Assembly (NCBI RefSeq): GCF_015832195.1
Contig: NC_052031.1
Coordinates: 10,913,850 to 10,977,849 of the forward strand
Direction: 5' to 3'
From: Motacilla alba alba
Taxonomy: Eukaryota > Chordata > Aves > Passeriformes > Motacillidae
Length of the DNA: 64,000 bases
The notes beneath the pieces are model-generated. The model was not told the origin of the DNA, made no database searches, and saw only the letters and a program-made list of their open reading frames with translations. Every line of letters begins with the position of its first letter. Position 1 is the stretch's first letter. A program made the position numbers and the translations under genes. Of this stretch, positions 15,003 to 53,865 are shown piece by piece.

Positions 15003-16560
15003 GCTTGTGCAGTTCATTTATATTTCTTTTTCTGCTAGAGAGAACTGTTCTGCTTTATTTCTGTTGGTCTGGCTTTTTGGGTTTGGGTTTGTTTGGCTTC
15101 TTTTTCATTCTAAAAGATGTGAATTCTAAACAAATGTTTATTATTTTGACTGCAAGATAAAGAAGCAGGTAGAATTTATCCCAGAGATGGATTCCATTGC
15201 TGATTACAAATTAGATACAACATCTGACATAAAACTGTCCTTGTAAAAGTGGCATCTAGATGAATGGTTAAACTACACAATGGTTCTGGTAACAGGAAAT
15301 TAAATGTGTTATCTTGCATGAAGAATAGAGGAAAAACCCAACCACCCTACACACAAAGAATCTCTTGTGACCCAAAGATGAACGGATGAACGTAGCTGTC
15401 AACACAAGGACATCCCCTGTCCCCCATTGCCCTTGATCCCCATTCAGTTTGCGTTATTAGATCAACCACTGGACTATTTTAAAAAAATAACTGATTTTAT
15501 CCATAAAATTACTACATCTTTTCATTTCTATTACAACATGTTGGAAATTATCACTGGCTTTGGCCGTTGTACAACTTTTTCTCAATTTTCCAAACTTTTT
15601 TTTGGAGTACTCATGAATTTCACATGGACCTTTGGCCCAGCAGGTCTTGGAGTTTATCGGGATGTCTCTGGTGTAGCTCCACCAACCACTGCAGGCAGCT
15701 GCAGTAACAGTCAGACGTGTTCATGCACTGAAGTCTGGAAAAGCTCCTAACTTCAAGATCTTTACAGAGTGTTTTCCTAAAATGGGAAGTTGACCTTTGT
15801 ATCTTGGAGTCCTTCTGGGCATTGCTGACATTGTCAATTGTCCAACAGCTTTGAAAAAATCAGTTCATCCATAGCTTCTGCACCAGCTCCTTGCATGGGG
15901 GAAGGACACTGTTAGAATTCTCCCTGGAGAGCTGCTGAATTTAGAACAGTGAAAAAAAACCAGAAGGGTTCAGAGGCAAAAGATTTTCTTCTGGTGAGAA
16001 ACATGCTCAGAAGAACTTTTGTGACAATGTAAGTGAGACAAAAAGATTTTGGTATTCTTGCTGAAGGTTTTTGGCAGCAAAAGATGAGACCTCTGCACTG
16101 CTTACTTCAAGCGTGAGAGGAAACTGAACTCTGGAAGTGTCTATTATTTTTTATTGCCTATAAAAATGACTGAAGGTGGCTTGTTCAGATGTAGGCTTGT
16201 ACACTGTAGGCATCTGCAGACAGTTGCAACTCATGCCAAAATATACATTTCAAAATTGTAGCAGCAGTGACAGAAAAAAAAATTATTAACCATTCATGAT
16301 TTTATTTAGATATAAAGATTTTACATAATATAAAAGTGAACAATAAATTATTGCATATACACAAAACCTGCAAAACCTCTCAGTTTTATCAGTAAGTTCC
16401 ACACCTGACATGGAAATTGGTATGTTTGTCCCTGGCCTATTGCATAAGCACTCGACAGTATGTTTTGGATAAAAGGATGGGGTGAAAGGCAAGAGAGAAA
16501 GGAAGGATGAATTGAAAAGAGAGAGAAAATTTTAATTCTGTTATTGAATAATTTATGTCA

Positions 16561-16803
16561 ATCTCATATATGTGTGTATTTGCCATGTAAGGGGTGTGAC
16601 TTCTATTTAATTTAGTTCACAAAGAACTGAAAATAATTGGTTTATAATTGTTTGTCAATAACTAGACGCGGTAGAGAATTCTGAGATTTGTTTGACAGGA
16701 TACTGTGTGTGCAATATTTTTGTTCAAAATCATGTAATTAGAAACACTTATAACACATTTTTCATTATTGAACTGAATGAGTAAACATGTATAGAATTTA
16801 AAT
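16561..16803 (-). repeat. Unnamed dispersed repeat, copy 2
   Basis: Second copy of the element at 5294-5551, direct orientation, about 11.3 kb away. It is directly followed (16822-16862) by a hairpin block also found at 28677-28722, then by a CR1 fragment. Substitutions and small indels suggest an old element. Confidence 0.7.
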
Positions 16804-16821
16804 TTATATTCACCTTTTCTG

Positions 16822-16862
16822 AGTTGCAGCGATTTACAGTTTATATGACACACATATAAACT
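16822..16862. repeat. Hairpin block shared with 28677-28722, copy 1
   Basis: AGTTTATATG (16838-16847) and CATATAAACT (16853-16862) form a perfect 10-bp stem with a 5-base loop. The preceding GAGTTGCAGCGATTTAC resembles the sequence before the second copy, so the whole block looks homologous. Confidence 0.6.
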
Positions 16863-16904
16863 TCCCACAGTGCAGCTTGAGTCCATTTCCTCTTGTTCTG
16901 ACAC

Positions 16905-17092
16905 TTTTTACCTGGGAGAAGAGACTGAACTCCTGTTTACAACTTCCTTTCAGGCAGTTGTAGAGAGTGATAATGTCCCCCCTGAGCTTCCTTTTCTCCA
17001 GAGTAATCATCCCCCAGCTCCATCAGCTGCTCCTCTGTAGACCTGTGGCCCAGACCCTTCCCCAGCTCCCTTGCCCTTCTTTGGCAAGACAA
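16905..17092 (-). mobile_element. CR1-type LINE fragment
   Basis: Reading the + strand, GTAGAGAGTGATAATGTCCC, CTGAGCTTCCTTTTCTCCAG and CAGCTCCATCAGCTGCTCCT are the reverse complement of the CR1 ORF2 C-terminal region (compare the sense copy near 50200-50290). Both ends are truncated and the copy is diverged. Confidence 0.75.
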
Positions 17093-20000
17093 TTTCACAA
17101 TTTACCCTTACTGTGTAGGAGCATATTTCCCAAGATAATGGTTCAGGGAGGATGCTGATCAGAGTCTTGAGCAAAAAAATGCTGGATACAGACTACAAGC
17201 AGGCCAATAGTTTCAACAGATTAGCAGGGAGCACAGCATTGCTGTTCTCTTCTGAACACAGGACTTTCTGACTGTTAACCTTGAGGATTCTCCACATGAC
17301 AAAGAATAATAAACTGGTGGGAAAAATAGGAAAATAGGCTGCTCTGCTTTTCACTTGGTAGTACTTAGAGGTTCAGCAGGAGTAGAAGGAAGCTGCCAGA
17401 TGCCCACAGAACATTGAAGGAACACTTTCCTGGATAAGGTTTTGTGTTCCTGACTCACACGAGTATTGCCTTCCATACACATGGATTTGGATAGATGGTA
17501 CAGTAAATAAGGAGGATGCTGCAGCCATCTGAACAGAAGTGCCATGCCAGCTCCAGAATGTGTGGCTCACACCTATAGGAACTGAGAACAATTATCACAG
17601 TCCAGCTCAAGTCTATTAATAAACTGCCACTCTTCAAAGAGGTTGCAAGCAATCTGCCTTTAGCTTTGCCAATTTTGTCTGGCCAAGTGTATGAACTGTT
17701 CAGGGAATGTCATGAACACATCAAATTCTTTATTGGGGCTCTCCTAAGATGTACAAGCACAGAGAATTCAGTTCCAGGAAAATTGCCAGGCATTCTTGTG
17801 TTTACTAATATAGCTGATGCCTATAAATTCAACATACAACTGAGGGCAGGGAGAAATAGTGAGTAAGAAGATGTGTTTCTTTCTGTCACAGGCCACCAGA
17901 TAATCCATGAGAGCAGGTCATGGAAGAGCAGCATGCACTGCTGAACCATACATGTCTGTAAGGAATGGTTTAACTGCAAACTGGGAATCTGAACAGAGTA
18001 TGGGATTGAATTCATACATATGAGAAGTTTGATCACAAACACAGGAGTCCAGCCCTGAGGCATCCATGCTTCAGAGAGATTTAAAAACTGAGCAGGTACA
18101 AATGAAATATAAGACCCAAGCAGAGCAGCACCCTGAAGCATGAGTCCTGCTAAGCCAGCAGGACCGCGGCAGGTATGTGAGCTGGAATCACACAGGCAGT
18201 GCCTGGCATCCGACCAGCAACTCAACCCAGAGGTGACTTTTCATCAGGGTGACTCTGGAGCAGCAGAGGGCACGCAGATAAACAGCCTGAGAGAGTTGTG
18301 TGAGATATCAGTAACACAGCTTGCCAGCTGCATAGCACATTAAATTAAGAGACAGGCACTGCAGTGACTTCTGAGAAATGTCACCCTGCATCCCATGAAA
18401 GTGCTACCACAACAGATTTAGTAATAAATACAAAATCACAACATCCATTGCCAGAATAAATAGAACATTTCAGACATTGAACAGTACAACACAGGGTAAC
18501 TCAAGTTATCCTACAGAATGTCTTAAACACCTGCAGCCTTACCTTGCAGAATCTCTAATGAGAAAATTACTCAAACAAATATGAAAACAGACAAAGAACT
18601 GGCAGATTCTGCTCCACACTTCAGTTACAGGAAGACTCAGATTAAGCTAACTTTGAGACATGAAAGATGCTAGAAAGGGAAGAAATTTAAGAGACATTTT
18701 CACAAACCATCTGTAGCTGCCAAGAAAACAAGAACTCAAAAGACTAGAAAGTAAGTTGCTTAAATTTGTAACTTTGAGAATAAAAGAGGAGGGATATTTA
18801 ATTCTTGAAAAGATTGTCTGATTTTGAGAAGCAAAAAACTTCATCCCTGAAGGCATAGATTAATATGCTGTCTGAAGGTATTGTGGTGTTCCCCATCTCA
18901 ACATGTCATTTTATAATCACTCAATTACATTTCTTTTTACCCTTTGTTAAAGGCATAGACCCACTCCTGTCAGTGATTTCTTAAGGAACAACACTTAGAC
19001 ACTACTGGCATTCATGAAATGTCTGTCTAGTCTTGCAGGCTCTTCCCTATCCTTTGTACCTAAGTCCTGACCTCAATTCTTATGAGAGCTGAGGTTTCAG
19101 AGGTTTACATTTTCCCCATCAGCTTACTGAATGTGGGTGAAGTTCTTAACATACTTGCTTAGGATCTCCCTTCCCAAATACCCAAGGAGCCTGACCTGTG
19201 TTCAATCCATTCAGGAGAGTAATAAAAAACATTTTGTTTTTGTTTTTCCTTCCCCATCTAATAATGGAACATTTTGGGGTGGAGGTCAGCCTAGCTCAGG
19301 AAGAAATGCTCAGCTGTTTAATCTGTAAGGGGAGTAGGAGCTGAAAAGAATGAGATAATTTCCCTTTTCCCTAAAATTCTTCCCAGGACAATGCATATTT
19401 TTCTAGGGAAAGTGTCAGCTAGAGTTGTATTAATTAGAACACTGCTTAATAATTAGAATGGAAGAATACTAAAAACATCGCTAATCCTTAAAATTCCCAA
19501 AGAGTTAAAATTCCCAATATTACCTCTGTATGCTGCATGGTTTGGGATTAAATTTGTCATGTATTGCAGGATACCATCAAGACAGAAAGCACTTTAGGTC
19601 TGTAGTTGAAGAACTTTTAAAGTTAGGGAGATCTGGCTATGGAGAAGAACAATGTATAGGACTAAATCAGAGGCTAAAATGGTTACAAACCACAAAAATA
19701 ATAAGAGACAACTTTGCTTCTCTGAAGAAATAACTTTACTTTCAGAAGTTACCCTGAGAAAGATAGAACAGTTTTCTCAGAATCATTTCAATATTATGGA
19801 TTCCTAGGAAATCTCTCTCTTCTGCCTTACCACATTTAGGTGTCATGCTCCATCCTTTTAAATATTTAAGTTTAATATAATGTTACAATGAAATGAATCT
19901 TTAAAAATGTAATAATTTTTAAAAAATTGTTTAAAAAATCCTCTCTAGAAACCTATCAAAATAAAGATCTTATTTAGTTATTGTGTCCTGGAGTGTGAAT

Positions 20001-21179
20001 GAAAGAACAAATATAATGCAGACGATGTCAGCCAGCTTCCATAAGTACGTAATATAAGAATCCATGCACAAAAAACCAGATCTCTTCAGATGAAGTGCAT
20101 TAGTCCAGCAGCAGAACAAGCTCTTCTATATTAATTTCTACAGGTATTGTTGCAATGTGGCAACAGTTCTTATGGAAACTTCGTGGACACCCTCCATGCA
20201 GAATAGTTCAATTCAGCTGATATCCTGGAAGTCACCCCAAACTCTGAACTACACACTTACATCCTTCTCAGCATCCAGAAATCAGATTTTATCCAGCCAC
20301 TACACAGCTGTGTCAGTGCAGAGCTGCCTGCATTCTGATGAGGGCACCACAATCACAAGTTTTCTTAGCTGGAAAAAGTCTGCCAAATAAAAAAGAAGAG
20401 ATGCTGATCTGCTGGGAAAAAATGTATTTATTTTTCCCATAATTTGTGTTGCATGTTTGTTTGACACCAAGAGAAAATGTTAAATTATTTGTTATTTAAA
20501 GGGTTCTACAAGTCAAATCAGAATTGTGTCTGCTTTTACTCTTCATTAATTTCTGGCTATCAAGGAACAATGGGACTTGATGAGTCAACATATAGCTCTA
20601 GTGGGAATTGGAATTGTTCATAGTGAGATGTTGACAAAATATTTCCCCATTGTTTTAAGGTCTTTTTTTTTTTATGTACTCTGTTGACTGTTTGCCTTGT
20701 ACTAGAAACGTCATCCTTTCTTCAGAGATAGCAGGCATCCCCCATTTTCCCATTATGATTCCCTTTTACTTTTTTTTCTTTTTTCTCCCCCTGCAAAAAC
20801 TATGAGGCACACTTCTTACAGGAGTCAGCAGGAGAGAGTCTTGAACAATCCAGTGGGAAATACATGAGTTCCAAGACCTCAAACAATTTTATAATGCACT
20901 AACTCCTGACTGTTCTTTTCCATTTTCTTGCGTGAACCAGCAATAAGCCACAAGAAAAGTTAAACTTGCCATAGCAGAGAGATCATTTGTTAACCTTTGT
21001 AGAAAGATCAGAGCCTGAAATATTTGCTGTTCTTATGTGAGAAGCCAGGGGATATTGCCAAGCTCAGTGCAGCTCTGTCAAACGCATCCCAGGCATCCTC
21101 TAAGCCCAGACTGGAATAGGAGTGTTAGTTCAAGAGACTCTGAAGGGTTTGGGCTTTTATAGCTTTGCTCTGCATGTTG

Positions 21180-21180
<1 letters not shown>

Positions 21181-21212
<32 letters not shown>

Positions 21213-21218
21213 TTTTTT
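21181..21218. repeat. Poly(T) tract
   Basis: Twelve T, one C, then twenty-five T. Confidence 0.95.
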
Positions 21219-22114
21219 GGACTGGTCAGCCAAATGTATATATCACGTTTCAGACTGTTGGAATGACCAGATCTTAATCTGAACACAGCAGCTCAGCCAC
21301 GCATCTACTGTTAAAAATTGGCACAGGTTTCCTGAGACCACAGACAAGGTTTCAGCTGAAGCACTGGCAAACTTTTCAGAGCTGGGTGGGTCTCAGCTGA
21401 CCAACACCCAGCCAGTGAGTCCCCCCTAGTGCTCAATAATCTTTTCTCACACCATGTCACGTTGCATTGAATCCGCATGAGCTGCAATTACAGAAGGCAG
21501 GATAATGAGTGTACTGAAGCCAGAACAGCTCACCTATGCCATAGCGGGACTACGATTTTCACAAAAAGGAAAAAGTATTGCTGTTTATGTCAGTACTTGA
21601 GGAAAAAATGTTTGACAGGATGGAAAATGCAGGAACTCTTTGTTGTTATTAAAGTATTTTCTTTGATCTGTAATATTGTTCCTATCTTTCCTTTTTTCAC
21701 CTCTGTAAGTAGTAAAAATGAATGAACATATCATTCCTTTTACTTCTCTTACAGGACTAAATGGCTTTGCAAATATTACAGTATCATACCTGTACTAATA
21801 CAGAGTTAAGGGCCAAGATTTCCTTTTTTCTCCTGATATTTGGTAACATTTCCTAGAGAGAAGATGACAAATTGGGGATGAGGGGCTGAAAGCACACAAA
21901 AATCTTAGATTTCACTTAGATTTTCACATTTACATTCTGTTTAGAAAAGGGAAACAGAAGTGTGGTAAGAGAGAGAGCAAATAAAAAGAAAATAATTCAA
22001 GCTTTGTATTTTTGTTAATATTGAGGGTAAAAAGAAAGAAGCAAAGCTAAGGCCTTAGTGGCTTATAGACAAGGTTTATAAATTAAAGCTAAGGTAAAAC
22101 TAGTTGAAATTTCT

Positions 22115-22200
22115 CTCACAAAACAATAGAACTATTTTTGTTGGGAGGGACCTCCTGTGGTCTCTAGTCCAACCCTCAACAAAAGTAGAAATAAGTTGAA
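22115..22200 (-). mobile_element. CR1-type LINE 3' tail fragment
   Basis: TGTTGGGAGGGACCTCCTGT followed by TCTAGTCCAACCCTC is the reverse complement of a CR1 3' untranslated tail. The match fades after about 22180. The following 250 bases are moderately GC-rich and unassigned. Confidence 0.7.
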
Positions 22201-23148
22201 ACTTCAAGTTTCCCAGGGTTTTCATTGCTGAATTATTCTGAATTATGCGGAATTGTGAAGCTTCTTCAGGGTCCATCTTACATTCTTGTGCAAGCTCCCA
22301 GGAGGACCAACATCCACCTGGCTTGCAGCAGTCAGGCAGTGCCAGTGCCCTGCCCTGTGCAGGTGACAATCCAGGCTGGACAGGTCACACAGCAGCACAG
22401 CCCTGTGTGGGGACACTGCCTCAGCCCCTCAAACACTTTGACCCCGTGACTGTGGCCCAGTGCCAGAGATAAAGCTCTCAACAGGTCTCAAAAGCTAAAA
22501 TATGTGTCACTGAGCAGGTGTCCTTGCACATCAGTAATGACCAAAGTCTGCATGGGTTTGTCAATGTTTCAGTGGGTGTTTTTCCCTCTGAAAGGTTGCC
22601 AGTGGTTAACTCAGAGGCACATTGCAAGGAATTCATTAGCCAGAAAAAAGAGATGAATGGTTTCCTCTGATTGTAAAAGGCATTGTACTGAAGATTTTTT
22701 GAGCTTCCTTTATTCAGAAGTATACGAAAAGATTTGTATAAAAAGTTTCTAAATTTAGAGAAATCTATTCTTTCCCAAAACTTCCTCCTTTTTTATCCAT
22801 CTCATTCAGCTAAATTTTATCAGGGAAAGGCAAAACATTCATTTTAGTGAAAAAGTTGAATAGGTTACCAAATTCCAGTCTGAACAAATTGTAAATGCAA
22901 AGACCTAGAAAGAGACAAAACTTTAAAGATATGGATTTCCTAAGCTTTTCCTCTTTCTTTGACTGGCACATGTTTAGTACTTTCAGAAGAAACTGAAAAT
23001 TAAAATGAAAACCTAAGAGCTTGAGAATCCTATTACCAGGACAATCTATTAAATCCCTCACCAGTACAAATTTAATGTAAAATTAAATTTTTTAACCAGA
23101 ATCCAAAATGGCTCATCTATGGATTCTGAAGAGATCACTTGAGGCAGC

Positions 23149-23167
23149 CTCTCAGACAGTCTGAGAG
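23149..23167. repeat. Short perfect inverted repeat
   Basis: CTCTCAGAC and GTCTGAGAG flank a single central A. No associated feature. Confidence 0.5.
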
Positions 23168-24420
23168 CTCATACAGCGGCAGGATGCTTTAGTGAACACT
23201 CCATATTATCAGCACCACCTAGAGTGAATCACCAGCAACAACTCCAGCCCCAAAACTAATATTCTTTACAAAGCAAAACTTCATTTCAAAGGAGCATTTT
23301 CCAGACTTACCTTCAAAGCCTTCCATTCAAAAAAAGTTGGTTGAAACAATAGAAGAGAAGCAATGTGAGACCATAATTTTATTATTGCACCTAGAAGAGG
23401 TCAAGTAAAGATATCAAAAAGCATTTTAGAATCAACTGAACTTTGTAAGGAATTGTCAATTAGTGCTGGCTCAATCATCAGCAGAAATTTTCACAATCAA
23501 AACATTGTTAGTGATGATGAGGAGGAAGAGGAGGAGGATGTCTAAAGCAAAAGAGAATCTTGTTTACTCACTAAAGAAATAGAAACAGATTGTTGTGGGG
23601 TCTTTTATCAGTAAACTATTAAGAGTTTGAAGGTAGAACTGAGTAAATAAAATGGATAATATAGACATTGCATGTTTATAAAATAGTTGGTTTTTATCTT
23701 TATTTATGCACATTCTCTTTACAGTCTGCTTGATTTAGACACCTACTTTTTTAAAGCCAATTTCTGTACAGTCAGAATAACAGAGAATGTTAGGAAACTC
23801 ATATTATGGGAAGTTGATGTGATCAAGTTGATCAAGTGCACATTGATTTTCCATTTTTTTCCATCTAGGAAAAAGATTATGTAAATGAGGATTCATTTAC
23901 ACCCATCCAGTAAATGGAATGGTTTACCCTTATCCTCTTCCAGTTTGATACCACAAAAATTAAATGCAAAATGAATAGAGTTATACTAGCAAATGTGTAG
24001 AACGACTCAGTAGTGAATTGGGCCTGTAATTTGGAGATGATTTTCATCTCTGTGATTTCTGATATCAGTTAATGTTTAGTTCTGTTAGTTTTCAGAAATG
24101 CTCACTTTTCAACCCCCCTGAAATCCATGGGAACACTGTACTTGCCTACAGCTCTGATAAACAGACACCTGGCACTGATGTCACACTTCCAAAGTTACTT
24201 ATTTTCATTTTTTAAACAAATTAGTCACTACTATGGCTGTGTAAAGACCTAATGGTGGCCTGTTTTAAACAATAAACAAAGTAGTAATATAAGCTTAGCA
24301 AAACAGAGAATTTTCTTGCATTGCATATATGCAAAAATTCAGCTATCGACAAGCACTGATTGTTCATTTCAGACAACTCAGTGCAAGGAGACTGAAAACT
24401 GCATGGCTTTGTGTGCTGCT

Positions 24421-24506
24421 GAAGAAGAGTATACTGACAAAAATATAAAAGAAGAAGAATATACTGACAAAATATACAAGAAGAATAACATACTGTCAAA
24501 CCACAA
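24421..24506. repeat. Short tandem repeat, about 29-30 base unit, 3 copies
   Basis: Units start GAAGAAGAGTATACTGACAA, GAAGAAGAATATACTGACAA and GAAGAATAACATACTGTCAA. The first two are nearly identical and the third is diverged. Confidence 0.8.
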
Positions 24507-25344
24507 ATTTGTGTCTTTACTGCAGCTTGTGGTCTGAAAATGAGGCCTGAGAAGTCAGTCAGTGCTGAACGGGATGAGCACAGCCCCTGCCTTTTTTCAG
24601 AAGACAGCTCTCTCCAGCACTGATAGCTCAGAATTCGGAGTGCTCTGGTGATATTTATTCTGCTCACTCTCATCTTCCTCACCCAGTGGCAGTTGCCTTC
24701 CTGTTGCCTCTGGGGTCCACACACCTCTTCTGTGGGGAAGTTTCTTTTCCCTAGGAAGGGATGAGTTTGCCTCTAGCTCCCTTCCTCATCTGTCTTCTGA
24801 CCTAAAAATACTTCTAACATAAATCAAAACAACCTGCAGGCTTATTTTGCCTGTAAATATTATTTTCATGCTCAACCTTATATATTTACATACTGTGAAG
24901 TTAGAATATTATTAACTAGTATTAGTGAATAATTGGAGAATTGTAATATCATTTTGAGTTTATGTTTTTTATATAACCAAAATACTTGATAAAGTGAATA
25001 AGTGTAAGTCTAGAATGAATTATAGTCTTTCACACTGGTGAGATTTACTTAACTTAAATCCTTAATCTGAAGAGAAAGGGCAAAAAAGTGTATTTTTTAT
25101 CTTTTAGTTCTGACAGTAATTCCACACTTTTTCACACCATACTATTACAGTAGATGTATTTTCTCAATATACTGCTGACCCCACACGACAAGTAATATTT
25201 CCATCATATCACATAAAACATTTCTATAATACTACTGCACTATGAAGAAGCTAAGATGAAAGTATTATATCTGTGAGGAGAATCTGACCCATGTCCTTTC
25301 TTACGTAAGGAAAGGTGTACTGCTTTCATCCAAAACTGATAACT

Positions 25345-25368
25345 GCTAATAAAATATTTTTTATTAGC
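25345..25368. repeat. Short perfect inverted repeat upstream of GNAT3
   Basis: GCTAATAAAA and TTTTATTAGC flank TATT. A third copy of ATTTTATTAGCA follows at about 25381-25392. AT-rich; about 730 bases before the GNAT3 start codon. Confidence 0.5.
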
Positions 25369-25935
25369 AATTAACAACATATTTTATTAGCATTAACAAT
25401 GGCAAAGACTCTGACATTACTCAAGGAATGTCTGCACAAACTTATTACAAAGATATTACAAACTACTGTAAGGTGTCCTTTACCATTCCAAGAAAACAAA
25501 TGTACTTGCCATAATAGGAAAATGCAGCAAACATTCCACAGGCTAGTTAATAAAGCAAAAATAATAAATCAAAATAATAGATCAAAAATGTCTTTACTGT
25601 GTAAATTCAAATTCTGTCATTTGAAAATATAGGATACATATATTTAGAGCTACGACCACTGAGAAAGACGAAAACCAAAAATTGTAAATGCTGGGTTTTT
25701 TGCTTCAGGGCATGCATACTGCTTCACAAGCTGAACATTTTCTCTATAGTTATTTCCAATGCTGTTTCAAGACATTCTGACATTTTTTAGAGTATGTGAA
25801 AGAAAACCTCCCTGAATAAGAAGGGAGATCTATGCATACCTTGGTTTGATCTTGAATGGATAACTTTGATTCTGTGGCATCATAACGCTTCCTTTTTGTG
25901 TTCCTATGCAAATGCTTGACTACAGCATCTCCAGG

Positions 25936-26100
25936 TCATGTGACAGGTGAAAAAGGACCACTTGATTTGAACGCTGACCAGAGAGGTCCAATGGGATTTT
26001 AAAATTTTCTTTGAGCCCAGATGGTTGTTCTTCTGAGTCAAAGCAACTGGTCTGATAAGAAGTAAATCAGCTGCATATAGAGAATTTTTAACATCTCAAG
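25936..26100 (+). promoter_or_regulatory. Candidate proximal promoter and 5' UTR of GNAT3
   Basis: The 165 bases before the start codon contain TCATGTGA (25936-25943, an E-box/M-box-type site) directly abutting CAGGTG (25944-25949). There is a CCAAT box at 25988-25992 and a TTTTAAAA stretch at 25997-26004 that could act as a TATA-like element. If that is right, transcription would begin near 26030 and the 5' UTR would be about 70 bases. This is inference from motif positions only; an upstream untranslated exon cannot be excluded. Confidence 0.35.
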
Positions 26101-52204
<26,104 letters not shown>

Positions 52205-52267
52205 CCATTCGTTCCCTTGTTCAGAGCTTCAGTCCACTTTCCTCTTGTCATCTCATGTGCTGACTGA

Positions 52268-52273
52268 AATAAA
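52268..52273 (+). promoter_or_regulatory. Candidate GNAT3 polyadenylation signal AATAAA
   Basis: A canonical AATAAA lies 64 bases after the stop codon and runs straight into an A-run, which implies a very short 3' UTR. It is the first such hexamer after the TAA. Longer 3' UTRs ending at later signals cannot be ruled out. Confidence 0.5.
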
Positions 52274-52480
52274 AAAAAAAATTCTCTAGGTAAGAAACAA
52301 TATCAGTTAGACACCTGTTAGTATCAGTGGAGTGTTGGGTACAGCCTAAGCACTGCAGACCAACACAGACCTTCCAGATATCATAAGGAGGTTAAAAAAA
52401 ATGTTCCTGTTCTACAAAGATGACAGCTGCTGATAAACCCTGCTGGAATCAAAGTCACATTCCTATTTAAATCAATATCA

Positions 52481-52600
52481 CAAAACCATAGAATTCTTTG
52501 GTTTGGAAGAGACCTTAAAGATCACTAGTTCCACCCCCTGTGCCATAGGCAACAACATCTTCCACTAGATCAGGCAATCAGCACTTCTCAGGAAACACTT
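52481..52600 (-). mobile_element. CR1-type LINE 3' tail just downstream of GNAT3
   Basis: ACCATAGAATTCTTTGGTTT, then GGAAGAGACCTTAAAGATCA and CTTCCACTAGATCAGG are the reverse complement of the standard CR1 3' end. The terminal repeat-like ATAGAATT faces the gene. The insertion lies about 210 bases after the candidate polyadenylation signal. Confidence 0.88.
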
Positions 52601-53274
52601 CAGTATCCCGTGTCTTCTAGTGATAGGATGAAAAAGAATTTATAACTGAGGCCTAAAGAAAACTATAGCTTTGAACAGTATCAATGCATAATTTACGTTC
52701 TGTTTTGTAGTCGTGTTACATAAACAACTGAAAGTGACATGCCATTTATTCAGCAAAAGCAAACTCCCCAGACTTAGATGGTGTATGATGAAGAGCAGTG
52801 CAAATCTGAAAGTTTAATTATACTGCTTTGTTTGAAGAGCTGAGGGATATATGCATAAAACTGCAACACACAAAATTGACAAAATTCTCAATTTGAGAAA
52901 AATTAAACACAGTAAGATGGAGGCAAGTTTTATAAATCCTAAGGAGAAAAAAAATTATAATGACAGTCAGTTTCTGCATAAGGCAAAAGGCAAGTTGAAA
53001 CATTTTTGGTTTACATACATACAATTAAATATGAGACTTTCTTAAAAAGCAATTAATAATCCTGCTACTCAACAGGAATGGCAGCAGTAACTTCTGCCAC
53101 TGCAGAGCAGATGTAAACCCACCAGTTCTCATGGCAAAAACACATCCTTGGGACTTTGGCACACAGCACCTTTCTCTACACAAAGATCTTGCTAATGCAG
53201 AACTGCTCTCCCTTAACTCCTGTTGATTTATTGTGACTAACTATAGGAAATATTTGACTATTTTAAATAGAATG

Positions 53275-53865
53275 GGACTTTTCCCTGGTTTCAGCTGGAT
53301 TAGAGTTAATTTTCTTCCTTAGTGGCTGTCAGAGTGCTGAGTCCTGCATTTAGTGTCAGAATAATGATAGCACATTGATGGTTTAGCTGTTGCTCAGTAG
53401 GGCTGATCCTACATCAAGGACTTTGCAGCATCTCATGCTCTGCCAGTAAGAGATGCCACAAGATGCATGCATGGCAAGGACAGCTGGCCTGAACTGGCCA
53501 AAGGGATATTCCATAACACAGAACATCATGCCCAGTAAAGAAACTGGGGGAGATTGGCCAGGAAGGTTTGATCACTGCTCAGGGATCCCTGGCAGGCATT
53601 GAGCAGCTGCATTGAGCATCCCTTGGTTTTCCTAGGTTTTATTCCTCTCTCTCTTTTTCATTCTCCTTACTATTATTATTGTTACTTTTGTTGCTATTAT
53701 TATTATTATTTTATTTTACTTTTTCAATTATTAAACTGTTCTACTATCAACCCATGGACTTTTTTCTTTTCCTCATTCACCTCCCCATCTCACTGCAGGT
53801 TTTGGAGTGTGTGTGAGCAAGTGGCTGTGTGGTACTTATTTGCCAGTTGAAGTTAGAGCATGACT
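53275..53865 (+). mobile_element. Solo LTR of an avian endogenous retrovirus (ERVL-like)
   Basis: About 590 bases match the recalled layout of a common avian LTR family. The order is CTGGTTTCAGCTGG near the start, ACTGGCCAAAGGGATATTCC, a TATA-region block CAGTAAAGAAACTGGGGGA, then an internal TTA-rich microsatellite (53673-53712), ATTAAACTG and a GGCTGTGTGGTACTTA block near the end. The TATA position reads TAAAGAAA, so the promoter looks decayed. Exact ends and a target duplication could not be fixed. There is no internal coding region beside it. Confidence 0.75.

Larger units (their letters stand above)
1..26100. other. 5' intergenic region, no recognised gene
   Basis: No exon of a known protein was recognised on either strand in these 26 kb. 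Open frames here are short and lack protein-like features. Recognisable content is two CR1 fragments (about 16905-17092 and 22115-22200), a dispersed unnamed repeat (5294-5551 and 16561-16803), simple repeats and several small inverted repeats. Around 5020-5220 the DNA is extremely AT-rich. In mammals CD36 lies on the 5' side of GNAT3, but I found none of its exons here. Confidence 0.75.

Noticed and set aside
14791..15160. Phe/Val-rich open frames resembling membrane segments
   Set aside because: They are translations of a T/G low-complexity tract.
24221..24724. 167-codon open frame on the minus strand
   Set aside because: It overlaps the short tandem repeat and has cysteine-rich, unstructured composition with no known motif or splice context; most likely chance.
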